A stretch of DNA of 64,000 nt from a virus: positions 1-64,000 of IMG/VR virus record IMGVR_UViG_3300025466_000019. The stretch is one strand, 5' to 3'. The notes beneath the pieces are model-generated. The model saw nothing but the letters and a program-made list of their open reading frames with translations. It did no database searches and was not told the origin of the DNA. Positions 43,549-59,000 of this stretch are shown in pieces. Position 1 is the first letter of the stretch; each line of letters begins with the position of its first letter. The translations under genes and the position numbers were made by a program.

Positions 43549-46500
43549 ATGATACCGTCAACAACAAATAAATATCTGGTCGCCGAGAACTGGACAAAAA
43601 TTTATCAAAGTTTTAAAAACGCAGAATTTCAAAGTTATGATTTTGAAACGCTGCGTCGTACAATGATTACCTATCTCCAGCAGAATTATCCCGAAGATTT
43701 CAATGATTATATTGACAGCAGCGAATTTATAGCATTAGTTGATCTTATTGCATTTTTGGGACAAAATCTCAGTTTTCGTATTGATTTAAATGCTCGTGAA
43801 AATTTCATAGAAACTGCCGAACGTCGAGACAGTATTCTTCGTTTGGCCTACTTGATTAATTATAATCCATCCAGAAATATTTCCGCTAATGGATTCTTAA
43901 AAGTATCATCGGTATTTACAACAGAAAACATCTATGACTCTAATGGCATTAATCTTGCCAATAACATTATTGGTTGGAATGATCCAACAAACCCTAATTG
44001 GTACCAACAGTTTATTACTGTTATGAACGCTGCTATTTCGTCACCAAATGCATTTGGAAATCCGGCAGCCAGCAAAGTAATAAATGGTATACAAACAGAT
44101 CAGTATAAAATTAATTCAAGCGGAAATGGACTTCCGGTTTTTGGTTTCAATGCAAATATTGCAGGAACTTCCATGCCATTTGAATTGGTATCCTCGAGTT
44201 TTGCCAATAAAAATTACATTTATGAAGAACCCCCGCGTCCAGGCAATCAGTTGGGTATCATATTTCAAAATGATAATCAAGGAAGCGGTAGTGCCAATAC
44301 AGGATTTTTTGTTCAATTCAAACAAGGAGCTTTGGCATCCAGTACTTTTAGTATTGATAGCCCGGTTCCAAACGAATTAATCGGTGTCAATGTAAGCAAT
44401 ATTAACAATACAGATGTGTGGTTATGGCAATTGTCATCAAACGGATCAACTCCCAACACATTATGGACTCAAGTTCCTGCAGTGACAGGTAACAATGTAA
44501 TTTACAACAGTATCAGCTTAGGCAATCGTAATTTTTACGCAGTTATAAGTCGAGCCAACGATCAAATTGACCTTTCTTTTGCAGATGGCAGTTTTGGTAA
44601 TCTGCCTAATGGTAGTTTTATTTTATATTATAGACAAAGCAATGGACAAACTTATTCTGTTACTCCACAGCAGATGAATAATATATCAGTACAGATTCCT
44701 TACACCAACAAATCGGGACAATCTCAAAATCTTACCTTGGTTTTGAGTTTACAATATACAGTATCTAATGCCGCTGCAAGTCAATCCAATAGTGATATAG
44801 TATTAAAGGCTCCGCAAACCTATTATACTCAAAATAGAATGATCACCGGGGAGGATTATAATATTGCTCCTTTGAATGTTGATCCTGATATCATCAAGGT
44901 AAAAAGTATAAATCGTGTTAGCAGCGGTATAAGCAAATATTACGAATTAACTGACATAAGCGGAGCGTACAGTTCAACGGATATTTTTGCCAGCGACGGC
45001 ATTTTATATAAAGAAACAAATCTCAATAACTTTGAATTTTCTTTTACTACCAGAAATCAAATTTTTTCCACTATATCAACTCGTTTGGCCTCTGTAATAG
45101 ATTCTCCAAGTTTTTATGCATTTTATTTAGATAGCAATAATTATCCAAGGATTAATTTGCAATCGTATAATCTCAAATGGACGCAGTCCACCACTGCCAA
45201 TAATGATCAATCTACTGGATATTTTAGTGCATTGTCCGTATCAAGTTTTACCCCGGTCAGCATAGGATCATTTGGAAGTAATAATTTAGCTTATCTTGTT
45301 CCAGGAACATTAATTAAGTTTATACCCCCAACTCCTGGACAATATTTTTTGCCAAATGGCAAATTGACCACTGTTGCTGATGATACTACAGTATCTTATA
45401 TATGGATACAGATAGCAAATGTAATCGGCGATGGATCCAATACCGGACTAGGAACTCTCAATAACGGGACAGGCCCTGTTATATTGTCCGGAGTGGTACC
45501 AACTGGATCTATACCTACAGAAGTAATTCCTCCTTTCCAAACAATTCTACCGTATGGATTAGAAGTAGAAATAGCGAATCTTTCTTTGGCCAAAAGAAAT
45601 TTTGGGTTAAGCTTCAGTGTTTCATCCATGACCTGGTTAATAATCGAAGACACCAATCTCAATTTAACAAGTCCTTTTAGTTTATCTAATCAAGGAAATG
45701 TAAGTAATTCAAATTTAGATTCCAGCTGGATGGTAGCATTTCAATGGACAGGTCAGCAATACACAGTAATGTATCGAGTGGTAGAATATATATTTGAAAG
45801 TCAAGGACAAACTGCTTTTTTTGTTGATTCATCAACAAAAAATTATGATTTTACAACCGACACGGTTATAAAAGATAGAGTAGATGTGCTTTCAAATAAC
45901 AGTGTACCTAACAATTCAAATGTTTCGTCAACCACATACAAAGATGTCAATGTAATTGTGTCTCCAAATGGATCCGTAACAATAGTGTCAAGTGACACTA
46001 ATCAGCCGCTTGCTATTTTAAATTCTGCCGGATTAGGAATAAATTATTCTTGGCAAATTAACAGCGCTGTGGTTGAATCCGACGGATATGTCAATCCACA
46101 AAAGGTTTTGGTAAGTTTTTATGATAGTAATAATAATGGACAAATACAGGATCCTGATATGTTTGATATTATTGTTGGAACCTCCACCATAAATGCACAA
46201 ACAGGATTTAACGATAAATTTGTCTATTTCCAATATTCGTCCGATGGTTCCACATACAGTTTATACAATGGAACAATTTATGCGTATCCTTCGTTTGATT
46301 ATGTTCCTAGTTCCATGCGTATAGACGGACAACTATATTATTTTTATGTGCCCAACATTATCTCGTCTTATTCGGTTATTACAAATTCCTTTTCAATACA
46401 AACATTTGCTAATTCAAATAATCCATTGTATTTTGCCTATCCTGGTAGGAAGGGTTTGAAATTTCATTATGTACATAACAGCGGATCACAACGAAGATTA

Positions 46501-47085
46501 GACCCTAGTAAAATGAACATTGTTGATGTCTATTTGCTCAGCAGCAGCTATGACATCGCTTATAGAAATTGGTTAAGTAGCGGAACAGGAACACCTCCTT
46601 TGCCGCCTACTACACAAAGTCTAGAAAATACTTATTCTGCTACATTAGAACCAATAAAAGCAATCAGTGACGAGATAATATATCATCCTGCAAGATATAA
46701 GGTATTGTTTGGAAGTCAAGCAGCCCCGGCACTGCAAGCAACATTCAAGGCCGTGCAAAGTGCTTCAAGTACAGCAAATACCACGGAATTACAAACTAAA
46801 ATACTCAATGCAATAAATCAATTCTTTTCAATTGAAAATTGGGATTTTGGTCAAACCTTTAATTTTGGAGAATTATTAACGTATGTTATGAATATTATGA
46901 CCCCCGATATTGTAAATTTTGTGATAGTTCCAAATTCGTCAGATAGCGTGTTTGGAAATCTTTTTCAAATCACTTGCGAAAGCAATGAGATATTTGTTAG
47001 CGGAGCAACTGTTAATAATATACAAATTATCAATAATTTAACAGCGTCTTCGCTGAACGCATCTTCTCTAGTGACCAGTAGCTAA
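43549..47085 (+). CDS. 6: Baseplate wedge subunit gp6-like (1178 aa)
   Basis: The N-terminus carries the gp6 pattern WTKIYQSFKNAEFQSYDF, LQQNYPEDFNDYIDSSEFIALVDLIAFLGQNLSFR and ENFIETAERRDSILRLAYLINYNPSR. The middle has the LSFADGSFGNLPNGSF element and KSIN(R)VSSGISKYYELTDISGAY. The C-terminal NFGELLTYVMNIMTPDIVNFVI is also gp6-like. T4 gp6 has 660 residues, so this copy is almost twice as long through insertions. gp6 forms the wedge ring of the baseplate. It precedes the gp7-like giant as in T4 order. Confidence 0.9.
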   Translation: MIPSTTNKYLVAENWTKIYQSFKNAEFQSYDFETLRRTMITYLQQNYPEDFNDYIDSSEFIALVDLIAFLGQNLSFRIDLNARENFIETAERRDSILRLAYLINYNPSRNISANGFLKVSSVFTTENIYDSNGINLANNIIGWNDPTNPNWYQQFITVMNAAISSPNAFGNPAASKVINGIQTDQYKINSSGNGLPVFGFNANIAGTSMPFELVSSSFANKNYIYEEPPRPGNQLGIIFQNDNQGSGSANTGFFVQFKQGALASSTFSIDSPVPNELIGVNVSNINNTDVWLWQLSSNGSTPNTLWTQVPAVTGNNVIYNSISLGNRNFYAVISRANDQIDLSFADGSFGNLPNGSFILYYRQSNGQTYSVTPQQMNNISVQIPYTNKSGQSQNLTLVLSLQYTVSNAAASQSNSDIVLKAPQTYYTQNRMITGEDYNIAPLNVDPDIIKVKSINRVSSGISKYYELTDISGAYSSTDIFASDGILYKETNLNNFEFSFTTRNQIFSTISTRLASVIDSPSFYAFYLDSNNYPRINLQSYNLKWTQSTTANNDQSTGYFSALSVSSFTPVSIGSFGSNNLAYLVPGTLIKFIPPTPGQYFLPNGKLTTVADDTTVSYIWIQIANVIGDGSNTGLGTLNNGTGPVILSGVVPTGSIPTEVIPPFQTILPYGLEVEIANLSLAKRNFGLSFSVSSMTWLIIEDTNLNLTSPFSLSNQGNVSNSNLDSSWMVAFQWTGQQYTVMYRVVEYIFESQGQTAFFVDSSTKNYDFTTDTVIKDRVDVLSNNSVPNNSNVSSTTYKDVNVIVSPNGSVTIVSSDTNQPLAILNSAGLGINYSWQINSAVVESDGYVNPQKVLVSFYDSNNNGQIQDPDMFDIIVGTSTINAQTGFNDKFVYFQYSSDGSTYSLYNGTIYAYPSFDYVPSSMRIDGQLYYFYVPNIISSYSVITNSFSIQTFANSNNPLYFAYPGRKGLKFHYVHNSGSQRRLDPSKMNIVDVYLLSSSYDIAYRNWLSSGTGTPPLPPTTQSLENTYSATLEPIKAISDEIIYHPARYKVLFGSQAAPALQATFKAVQSASSTANTTELQTKILNAINQFFSIENWDFGQTFNFGELLTYVMNIMTPDIVNFVIVPNSSDSVFGNLFQITCESNEIFVSGATVNNIQIINNLTASSLNASSLVTSS

Positions 47086-47098
47086 GGAATTTTATTAA

Positions 47099-50000
47099 AT
47101 GGCCAATACATCGACTACTATTAGAAAATCAGTTAATTTACTTCCTACCTATTTTCAAACTAACGTAAATTCTAAATTTCTTGCTAGTACTATTGATCCT
47201 TTAATTTCTGTCCCGGAATTGGTTCGTATCAGCGGGTTTGTAGGGAGCAAACTAGATGTAACCTACAATTCATTAACAGATGTTTACATCTCAGATTCAA
47301 ATTCATCTAATGCCACTAGTCTAAGACAAAAATATCAATTGCAGCCGGCGTTAACCATGTCCGATGTTGATCAAAATATCACAAAGGCTTATGGGTTTGA
47401 CGATTTAGTAAATCAATTAGGCGTATACGGAGCCAATACCAAAAATTTCAACAAGTTATTTTCTCCAGAAGTCAATGCCTACGATCCACATATTGATTGG
47501 GATAAATTTGCCAATTTTAATCAATATTATTGGCTTCCGGTAGGACCTGATCCTATTTCTATTTCTGGACAGCAGCAAAATACAATTAGCACATATGCCG
47601 TAACCGATTCCCCGGATGGTCATTATTTTATTTTTTCACCCGACGGAGTTACAGAAGATCCGTTAACTACACTTTATAAAGGTGTAACTTATGTTTTTAA
47701 CGTAAATTCACAAAATACGTTTTACATAAAAGCAAACAATCAATCCGGCGATTATGCAGCACTTACATCCCAGGATGGAGTGATTAATAACGGTACCAGC
47801 ACCGGACAGATAATTTTTACGGTAGGAGATACGCTACCTGGAACATTATTTTATGGATCAAGTAATAATGATGTAGTTGTAGGCACTTTCTTGATACGAC
47901 CCATACAGGATAATTCTTCAATTGATGTTGATCAAGACATTGTAGGCAAAGTTACTTACAAAACAGCCAACGGAATTCAATTTATCAATGGTTTGAAAAT
48001 TCAATTTGTGGGAAATGTTACTCCTTCTTCGTATCTCAATAAAACGTTTATTGTAGAGGGTGTTGGTAAATCAATTACCCTGGTGGATTTTTCTACGTTG
48101 GTGACTCCGGAAATGGTTGGAACAATATTTGATGAAAATTTTGACGCCACAAATTTTGATGACTATCCGTTTGATGGAAATAAAACACTACCTTTAACTC
48201 CGGACTATATCACAATAAATCGTGCTAGCAGAGATCTAAATCCATGGACAAGATATAATCGATGGTTTCATGCAGATGTAATTACAACTACCGCGTTGGC
48301 CAACGGAAATATTCCAGTTCTTCCATCAACAGGCAGAGCTCAACGACCCATCATTGAATTTGAACCAAACATTCAGTTATACAATTTTGGAACAAATGCT
48401 ATAATTCCGGTTGACATCATTGATCAAACTAGTGCTGATGTTTTCTCTACGATCGAAGGATCAACTGGCTATACAGTCGACGGAGTTGCTCTAACTTCGG
48501 GACAGCGCATTATATTTCTAGCAGATACTGATTCATTGGTATATGGAAATGTTTTTGAGGTTACATTTGTTTCTATAAACGGACAATATGTTATTAATTT
48601 GGTAGAAACGTATTCTCCTGTCACAGGCGACGGTGTCAGTATCACACAAGGTGATATAGGACAAGGAACCCAATGGTGGTTTAATGGATCACAATGGAAT
48701 TCTGCTCAAGCAAGATCAAAATTAAATAGTCCTCCTTTATTTGATTTATTTGACGGATCAGGTAACAGTTTTAGTGATAAGACATATTATGATTCAATTT
48801 TTTATGGTAATCAAATTTTTGGATATTCTATTGGTAAAGGTGCCGATGATCTGATATTGGGATTTCCATTAAATTATTACCAAAACATTGGAATTGAAGG
48901 TTCCTATCTATTTGAGAATTATTTTAATAACGGATCATTGTCCTTATTAAACGGTAATCAAATTACTACTATTCAAACCTCACAAACTTTTTTACGTGTC
49001 AATCAAGGATCAGCTGGATATTCTTATGAAAATGTTTGGACTGCTGGCGCTCCTTACCAGTTAGCTGTTCAGCAATTCCAAGTAGCTCCGGCAGGAACTT
49101 CAACTATTCCGGTTACCGTATTTGATAATTCCAGTTTAATAACCGATTTAAAAATTTCCATATTTTTAGATACAATTAAATTAAACACCGATGCTTACAC
49201 ACTCACGACAGCCAGTAATGGATTATCATTGAATGTTAATTTTGTTAACACGTTAACAACTGTGACAAATGTATTGTTCAATTGTTACACCAGCTCTAAT
49301 CCTAATGAAAAAGGCACATATGAAGTTCCTTTAAATTTAACAAATAATCCGCTAAATGGTCAGATCGAACAGTTCACTCTTAGCGAACTATCAAATCATG
49401 TTCAAACAATGACTCAAAATGATCCTGATTTTTTGGGATTATTTCCTGGAGAAAGTAATTTAAAGAGTTTGCCGACTGCAAATAGATACGGCACAAGATT
49501 GATTAGTAACAATAATCCGCTGTCTTTTGCGCAGATATTCTTGACAGACATTGAACATAGTCTTATTAATGCAACCAGAGCAGCAGCTTCCGATTATTAT
49601 CAATTTAAATTAAATTTACTTAAATTAATTTCACAGTCCGATCAGTTTGTAACGCCAGGCGGAATACTTGATCAAGCTATTGGTTTGTTGATCAAGAATA
49701 AAAATTATACATTTCCTTATTCATTGAGCGATATGATTCCATATGGGGATAATTATGTTTCAAAATCGTATACTGTCAAGGATATTAGAAATATAAAATA
49801 TCCTTTGCCGTCTGTTTTTGATATAACAAAATTATCAAATAGAGCCGTTTTAATTTATCAAAATGGAAATTTACTTACATATGGAATTGATTATATATTT
49901 GATCCTGATAATCCCAGTGTAACAATAATTGCATCTCTGAAAAAAGGAGATACAATCAACATTGTAGATTACGTCAGTACTGTAGGGTCATATGTTCCGC

Positions 50001-53000
50001 CTACACCTACAAAATTAGGACTTTATCCTAGTTATGCTCCTTTGATGTATTTGGATAGCAGTTACGTAAATGGTCCTGTTGTGGTCATACAAGGTCACGA
50101 CGGAAGTCTCACTGTAGCTTATACAAAAGTTGCAGATTATAACAATAAAAATATTGATTTTCGAGATCTGGCATTATTGGAGTATGAAAAACGAGTTTTT
50201 AATAATCTTAAAACTCAATACGATCCTGATCTTCTAAATATAAACACTGTTTTGCCAGGAGTATTTAGAAACAACGATTATTCTTACAATGAAATTTATA
50301 AATTAATTGAAGGAGATTTTATTAATTGGACTTCTGCCTACAACATAAATTTCATTGATAATGCAGCTTATAATCCTGATTACTCTAAGACTTACAACTT
50401 TAAATCTGCCACTGATTATATCTTTAATAGTGTGATTCCGGGAAACTGGAGAGGCATGTACAAGTATTATTTTGATACCGAACGTCCTGATACATGCCCT
50501 TGGGAGATGTTAGGATTCACGATCAAACCCATTTGGTGGGAAACTGAATACGGGCCCGGACCTTATACTTCCGGAAACTTGAACTTATGGCAAGACCTTG
50601 AAGCAGGATTAATACGACAAGGTAACAGAGCCGGTGTAGATATGACGTATGTGCGTCCAGGTCTTAGTAAAATAATTCCAGTTGACGCCAGTGGTAATAC
50701 CGTGGACATTAGACAATGGGCGAGTCTTGGTCAGAATGGATATATTAATAATCCGGATCAAGATTGGGCGTTTGGTGATAATGGGCCTGCAGAAAATGCA
50801 TGGAGACGTAGTAGCTTGTGGCCTTTTGCTGTTCAGATTGCTTGTGCATTGGCCAAACCTGCCGATTATGCGGCCAAAATGTTTGATCCAAGTCGATTGA
50901 GGAAAGATGTCACCGGGCAATACAAATATGGCCCTAACAGTTTATTTTTAAGTCCTAGCAATGTCAGTTTGTTCACCGATGTAGACAGTTCAGGAAACAC
51001 AATTCTATCAGCTGGATACAGCGTCTGGGTAATAGAACATGGTAAAAAACGATCAGCAACTTATCTATTATCTCTAAAGCAGGATTTATCATTTTTAGAC
51101 TTTAATCTATTTTACAAAATAGGAGGATTTACTGATAAAAATCAATTGGAGATCGTGATTGATTCTGTAAGTCCTAATACCGTGGCGCCTGGGGTATTAT
51201 TTCCAGGGAATGATTATACTTTATTTTTTAATGTCAGTAATCCAATCAGATCGGTATCTATTTCTGGAATTATTATTGAAAAGAAAAATGGGCAATTTTT
51301 AATCAAAGGATATGATAAGCAAAATCCATTTTTTACAATCAATGCGCCAATACATCAAACTAATGATACAATTGTCTCAGTTGGGGGGAAATCCCCGCCA
51401 TTTTTAAATTGGGCTGAAAACACATTATATATTGCAGGACAATATATAAAATATAATAACACATTTTACACAGTATCAAACACCATTAATTCGGGCACAG
51501 CCTTCAATCCGACCGATTATATAAAACTTTCTCAGTTGCCCACTATTGGAGGAGCTACTGTATTAGGTACATTTAATTACAGTTTCAATGATACAATTAT
51601 ACCATATGGAACATATTTTAGCACTCTGCAAGAAGTGTATGATCTTATAGTAGGATACGGACAATATCTTGTTAGACAAGGATTTGTGTTCAACGAATAC
51701 AATTCTAATTTAGGAGTTACGCTAGATTGGTTTTTTTCTGGAAAAGAATTCCTATATTGGACCACACAAAACTGGGCAGATGGTTCCGTAATTACTGTAA
51801 GTCCTTTTGCTGACAAAATACAGTACAAGTTCACCAATGCTGCGGTTGATAGTGTGCTTGATAGTTTTTACAATTACAGTTTATTGAACGCTAGCGGAAA
51901 CGCATTTCCTTACCAAAATATAGGTGTCAGTAGAGAAGATGGAATATGTTCAATTTCTACAGTGAATACTACCGACGGATTATATTTTGCTAGATTAAAT
52001 TTGGTACAGAAAGAACATACCATTGTTATGAAAAACAAAAGTATGTTTGGCGATATTGTTTATGATATTGAGACAGGGTATCGTCAGGCAAGAATACTAT
52101 TGTCCGGATTTGTAACTGGAAAATGGAATGGCAACTATCTAAGTCCTGGTTTTGTCTACGACGATGTTTCCGTTTCTAATTGGAAGGCCTATATTGATTA
52201 CAGAGTTTCAGACGTTGTAAAATACAATGGGCAATTTTATTCTGCCAATCAAAATATTACAGGATCATCTACATTTGTTCTAACACAATGGGATGTATTA
52301 GGATCCGCTCCAGTAGCACAGTTATTGCCGAATTTTGAATATCAAATTAATCAATTCCAGGATTTTTACAGTTTAGATGTCAATAACTTCAATGCTACAC
52401 AACAACAGTTGGCGCAACATCTCACAGGGTATACTCCAAGACAATATCTTACAAATATCTTTATTGATCCAGTAGCACAATATAAATTTTATCAAGGATT
52501 TATTAGAGAAAAAGGAACTTATAATTCTATCGAAAAATTGGCCAAGGCCAGCATACATAATCTACAAGGACAGATCAAGTATGACGAAGAATGGGCGTTT
52601 AGAGTAGGATCATATGGCAATTACTTGTCATATGACCAACTGGAATTTCCTTTAGATGAAGCAAATTTTGTAGAAAATTCACAAATAATACAATTTGTTG
52701 ATACGGTTCCTGTGGTTCCATTTGATCCTATCTCCTATATAACACCTGCACAGGTGAGTATCAAGCCAAACAATTATTCCTCAAATAATGTTTTTGCCAC
52801 TATAAATTCATCCACCTACACAAATACAAATTTTGTTTTACCAGTGGCAGGATATGTAAGAACAGACGATGTAACTGCAACTGCTTACAATATTGGCAGT
52901 TTGTTAGATATAGCAAATAATAATTTGCTGAATGATGGCAATACAATTTGGATAGGATTTACCAGCAATAGCGATTGGGATGTTTTTAGATACACCAAAC

Positions 53001-56000
53001 AAATGGCCAAAGTAATTGGGACACAAATATCTATCCCAGCAACGTCATTACTTTTCATAACAGATTCATTCCATAATTTAGTGGTGGGTGATATTGTTTC
53101 CATTAGAGGATTGGACAATGGAACCGATGGTGTTTATAAAGTTCTAGGAATTCCGTCACCAACTTCATTTACAATCAGTTCTACACTGGTGCAGGTGCAG
53201 ACTCCTACTGTGAGCGCACTGCTATATAAATTTATCAGTGTGAGAATCAATAGCTTTGATGATGTATCTTTATTACAACAGTATGTAGATTTTAAAGATG
53301 GAGATAAAGTATGGGCTGACAGAGGAGATGCCTCAACTCCGTGGGCAGGATGGGAGGTATATCAAAAAACGTATAATTATTCTACCGCTAGCGATATCTC
53401 AGTTGGCGGAGTTGCGATTGGACAGCAATTTGCATATCAGATGGCAACTAGATATAATAACAATACACTGGTGATATCTGCGCCCAGCTATTACGGAACA
53501 GCGGGTGCTAATGGAAACATTTATGTTCTTGATATTTCTAATATAAATCAGCCAATCACGGTAGCAAATTTTTCTCTGTATCCCACATCAACAAATCCTA
53601 ATTTGGAAACAGCATTAGGATTGGGTGCATCTTTGGCCTATGATGCAGAGCATGATATTGTACTGGCAGGAGCTCCTAATCAAAGTATTGTGCAATTTAC
53701 AGGCATCAACAGATCTATAAACGCTAATACATCTACCGTTCAACTGTTTGATCTAACCAGTAAATCTGGATTTGGTAGATTTGGCAGCACTATTTTCCTG
53801 GCAGAAAATGGTGACCAATTTGGAAATAAAATTTTATTGGTTGCATCACCGGATGAACAAGGTGGACCAATCTATGTATATGGGTTTAATGCAGCAAACA
53901 ATACAGCTACTTTTGCATATACATTTACTCCTTTGAATGTGTTTCCTTATCATACAAGAGATTATGTAATCGCAGGCAATAGTAATGGAAGTACCATTGC
54001 AGTCGCCACTCTTGATCATACTTCTGGAAATAACGGTGTTGGAATTTACAACAGTGTAACTGGATTTCAGTATGCCACGCAGATATTAGATTCAGTATCT
54101 GGAGGATTTGGATCTGCGATGGCCATGTCATCCGATGGTATGTATTTGGTTGTATCAGCTCCATATAACAATAATGGAATGGTGTTAGTTTACAAACTTC
54201 AAAATCATCAATATACAAAAGTTCAGGAAATATTAAATCCATCCATGGATAAAAATTTGTATTTTGGTACTGCAATTACCATTGACAATAGCGCAAATAA
54301 ATTAATTATTTCATCAAGCGGAAAACAAAAATTCCAATTAACATTTGACAAAAATGGAACCACTTTTGATAATACCTCATTAACATTTTATGATTATATT
54401 GAAAATTCCGGCGTAGTTTCCATATACGAACGTAAAAATATCAATTTTGTTTTTTCCACAGAACTAAAAATTAATATAGATGCTGTCAATTCTTTAGGTG
54501 CCGGAAATAATTTTGGAAAATCGCTTGCAATTAACTCAAATAATATATTTGTAGGCGCTCCGGGGATTAATGCATATAGCAGCGTTGGCAATGTGTATGC
54601 ATTTACGGAATTGAATCCGCCTTCGTTGGGTTGGAAAACTTTAAGGCAGCAAGACTCATTAGTTGATGTATCCAAGATAAATCGTGCAATTACCATTGAT
54701 ACTACAATTGATCAAGTGCAAAATTATTTAGATGTGATTGATCCTATCAAAGGCAGAATAGCAGGTATTGCAGAACAAGAATTAACATATAAAACCCTGT
54801 ATGATCCTGCAGTTTACAGCGTTGGAACACAACAGGTAGTTGTTGATACCAATACCAGTTGGATTGAAGATCACGTGGGCGAGCTTTGGTGGGATTTATC
54901 TACAGTAAAATACATTTGGTATGAACAAAGCGATTTAGAATATAGAAAAAATTCTTGGGGAAAAATCTTTCCAGGAGCAAGCGTAGATGTATATGAATGG
55001 GTCACTAGCAGTTATCTTCCTAGTCAGTGGAGTGCTCTTGCAGATACTCCTGATGGACTAGCCAAAGGAATAAGTGGACAACCCAAATATCCAGATAACA
55101 GTGTTGTGAGTGTCAAACAATACTATAATGGAGCCACTGGCGCGACTTCAAACATTTATTATTATTGGGTAAAAAATACAGTTGTTCTTCCTGCGCAGAT
55201 TAATAGACGATTGTCTGCCAATGATGTTGCAAGTGCAATTTTTAATCCTGCAGGATATGGATTAGAATTTGTTTCTATACTTTCTCCTAACGCACTTGCT
55301 GTTACAAATTTAATTTCAAATTTAATAGGAGACACTGTCAATCTAAATATTTCTCAAAATCTTATTAATAATGATATCAAGAGACATACGGAATGGATAC
55401 TGCTGGGCGAAGGAGTGGCTGCTGATCAGCCTACTACTCTTTTAAATAAAAAACTGATTGACAGTTTGGTTGGTCAGGATAGCCTGGGTAATCAAATACC
55501 TGATCCATTGCTCAGTGATAGACAAAAATACGGAATTGAAATACGTCCACGACAGAGTTTATTTGTTGATAGAAAAGCAGCCCTCAGAAACGCTATTGAA
55601 TATGTCAATACCGTTACATCTCAGTACTTAATTACAGATATGATTGATTTTACACTGCTTAATTCCAAGCAAGAAATACCTGCGGTCTATCTAAATGAAT
55701 ACGATCAATTGGTAGACGTTTACGATGATTTGTTAGAAATAAAAACCAGTCTATTTTCGCCAGCAATTCTGACCTGTAGCATCAGTACAGGTACTGGCAC
55801 TGTTGGAACTATTTCTTCAGTGAATATAATTAATCCTGGATCATATTATGGAACATTGGTTCCTATATATAGTTCAACAGGATCAATCTTAGCATATCAA
55901 GGTCCTACTGTACAAATTTATTCATCGGCAAATTCATTAGATATAAGCGGAGCTGTAATTACCACACAGGTAAATGCTGCAGGTAGCATTATAACCGCAA

Positions 56001-59000
56001 CAATTGTGAATCCTGGAAATAATTTTACAGTCAGTCCTATTCTCGCAGTGAGACCTTTCACAATTATTGTTCAAAATGATGTTAATAGTGATAATCTCTG
56101 GGCCAAATATCAGTTGATAAACGGTACATTGAATAAAACTTTTACGCAAAGTTTTGATACTACAAAATATTGGAATTACGTTAATTGGGTCAGTGCCGAT
56201 TATGATCCAGTTAAACCATTAGCGGCAACCGTGGCCGAAACTTATCTACTTGCTTCTTTATCACTAACACTTGGTGATTACGTTAAAGTTAATAATCAAG
56301 GAAATGGAAATTATATAATTTTGCAATATGTTGCTAGAAATGGAACGTTCAGTGATAATTTCAATCTGGTTTGCAGCGAAAATGGCACCATTAGATTCAG
56401 CGATGACTTATGGAACAGCGTAAACAATGAATATAATTTTGATTATCATTTTACTTACGATCAAACTTTATATGATCAAACGCCTGTTACAGAATTAATC
56501 AATATATTAAATGCTATAAAAAATAATATTTTTATAGGTGAATTATTAGTCTATTGGAATTATTTTTTCTTCAAGGCAGTCAAGTACGCCATGAGCGAAC
56601 AATTATTTTTGGACTGGGCTTTTAAAACATCATTTATAAATGTTACAAATCTTGCCGGTTCCTTGGATCAACGTCCGGTTTATAAATTTCAAAACAGTCA
56701 ATATTATCAAGAATATATCCAAGAGGTAAAGCCATATCATACCAAGATAAGGAATTATCAAGTGGAATATAGCGTGATAGATCCTAGTCAGACATACACT
56801 ACTGATTTTGATCTGCCGTCTTTTTATAATACACTAACTCAGAAATTCACAGTTGCCAATCCAGGTGATAGCATATTGAATTCCTATCCTTGGAAGGGAT
56901 GGGCAAGTAATTACACTTTAAGCGTTGATAGTATTATTGTTGAAAATCCAGGAAGTGGATATACTTCTGTACCAACTGTTCAAATTATTCCTGCAATGGG
57001 TGATACCGGCGCTGGAGCAACTGCAGAAGCATCTATTTCTTTAGGAAAAGTGGTAGGTATAACTGTAACCAATGGCGGAAGCGGGTATACCTCTACGCCT
57101 ACAGTTTTAGTCGTAGGAGGCGGCTCAACTAATTTAACTTTGGCTTCTGCATATCCTGTAATGATTAATAAAAAAGTAAGGAATGTTACCACAGAAATTA
57201 AATTTGATCGTGTTTCAGGAATTTCTGAAATCAGCACTTCTTCAGTGACTGATGTATTTTACTGTGATGGAAACACATTGAAATTTCCTTTATCCTGGGC
57301 TGCTGAAAACAAAAAATCTAATATATCAATTAATGTTAATGGGCTTAGAGTATTGGCCACTGAATATAATATAGTTACTTACAAACAATTAACTAACGGA
57401 TATCAAAAGCTGTATTCAACCTTGATTTTAAATGTTGCTCCTCCTAACGCACATATATTAACAATAACTTATAATAAAAATGTTGATTTGTATTACGCTG
57501 CTGACAGAATATCAGCATTTTATAGTCCTACTCCTGGAATGCCGGCAAATAATATTGCACTACTAATGTCAGGAGTTGAATTTCCAGGAACGCAAATACA
57601 AGGTCTACCATTTTCTTATACAACAAACTGGGATGAAGCGCCGTTTGGTCAAACATTATATGGTGATGATTCCGATTATTATATCACTAGCGGAGTTGCT
57701 GTAACTGCTTCTTCAGGAACATATCAATTGCAGGTAAACAGTATTGCTGGAATAACGCCGGGACTATATGTCAACACAGTTGCATTGACCACTTCAACGT
57801 TAAATGACAATAAATTTGGAATCAATAATGTCACTGTGATATCTGTCAATACAGCCGCATCAATAGTGACTTTTAGCACCTCCACTATTGAAACAATTAT
57901 TGCCGGAACCGTAATGTTAGAATTCTGGGATTTTAACAAAACTTCAGGAATACTTGACACCGTTTTAGATGGCGGAGATCTAGGTTATACAACTGCTACC
58001 GGTACTGGGACTGCTGATATAATAGTTGACGCAGATAAATTTATCTCTGCTAATGTAAGCAACAGTCCTGAAGAACTAATCAATGGCAGTGTAAGTGACA
58101 CATTGGGAATCAGTATTTTTACTAGAGATAATCCTGGAGTACCGTTAGTTACACAAACCTTCGATCAAATTAATCAGATAACGTCTACTTCTATTTTTAA
58201 TTTGATAACACTTCCTCCCAATACTTCTTCGGTACTTGTTTCGTTTAATAATCGAGTATTAAACTACGGCAATGATTACACTATTAATTTTAATAATCAA
58301 ACATTAATTATTAATACACAAACCACCACCGGGTTGGTAGGTATTACTGCAATAAGTGCAGGAGGAAATGGATATATTAATTTTAATTACATAGAGGCAT
58401 CTAACACCAACACAATTAGTCTCAGTATTGGAATACCCAGCGAAATTGGCAGTTTATATGTTAGCCTAAACGGCGTGACATTAACTTCTTCGCAATATAG
58501 CTTAAATTCTCAAGGAGAGATAGTTGTAACAGGCCTGGATCCTGCGTCAGTTAATGTATTGCAGGCCTATGCGTTCTTGGGATCCTCATACAGTGTGGTG
58601 CATCAACAAACACATATTTTTAACGGTAGAGATACTGCGTTTGCAGTTTTGGCCTATCCAGGAAATACATGGTCTCCAAATTCTCAGGCTATCGTGGAAT
58701 ATAATAACAGTATAATTCTAACTCCTCCTAATACTGTATACTATTCAATTAACAGTAATCAAACAATATTTTTAATTGACCCAAATAACAATTATCCTTC
58801 AGGCGCTTTTAGCTTAGGATCGCTCGAGGTATATGTAAATGGAGTTCAACTTAGAAACGGAATAGATTTTATATTGAATCAAAGCGCCGATAGTATTCAG
58901 TTTAATAATGGATTTTTGCATACCGGTGATGTAATGGCCATCACTAACTATTCGTTTAGTGATTATTATTTCAAATATGGAGGAATTGACATTACCAATC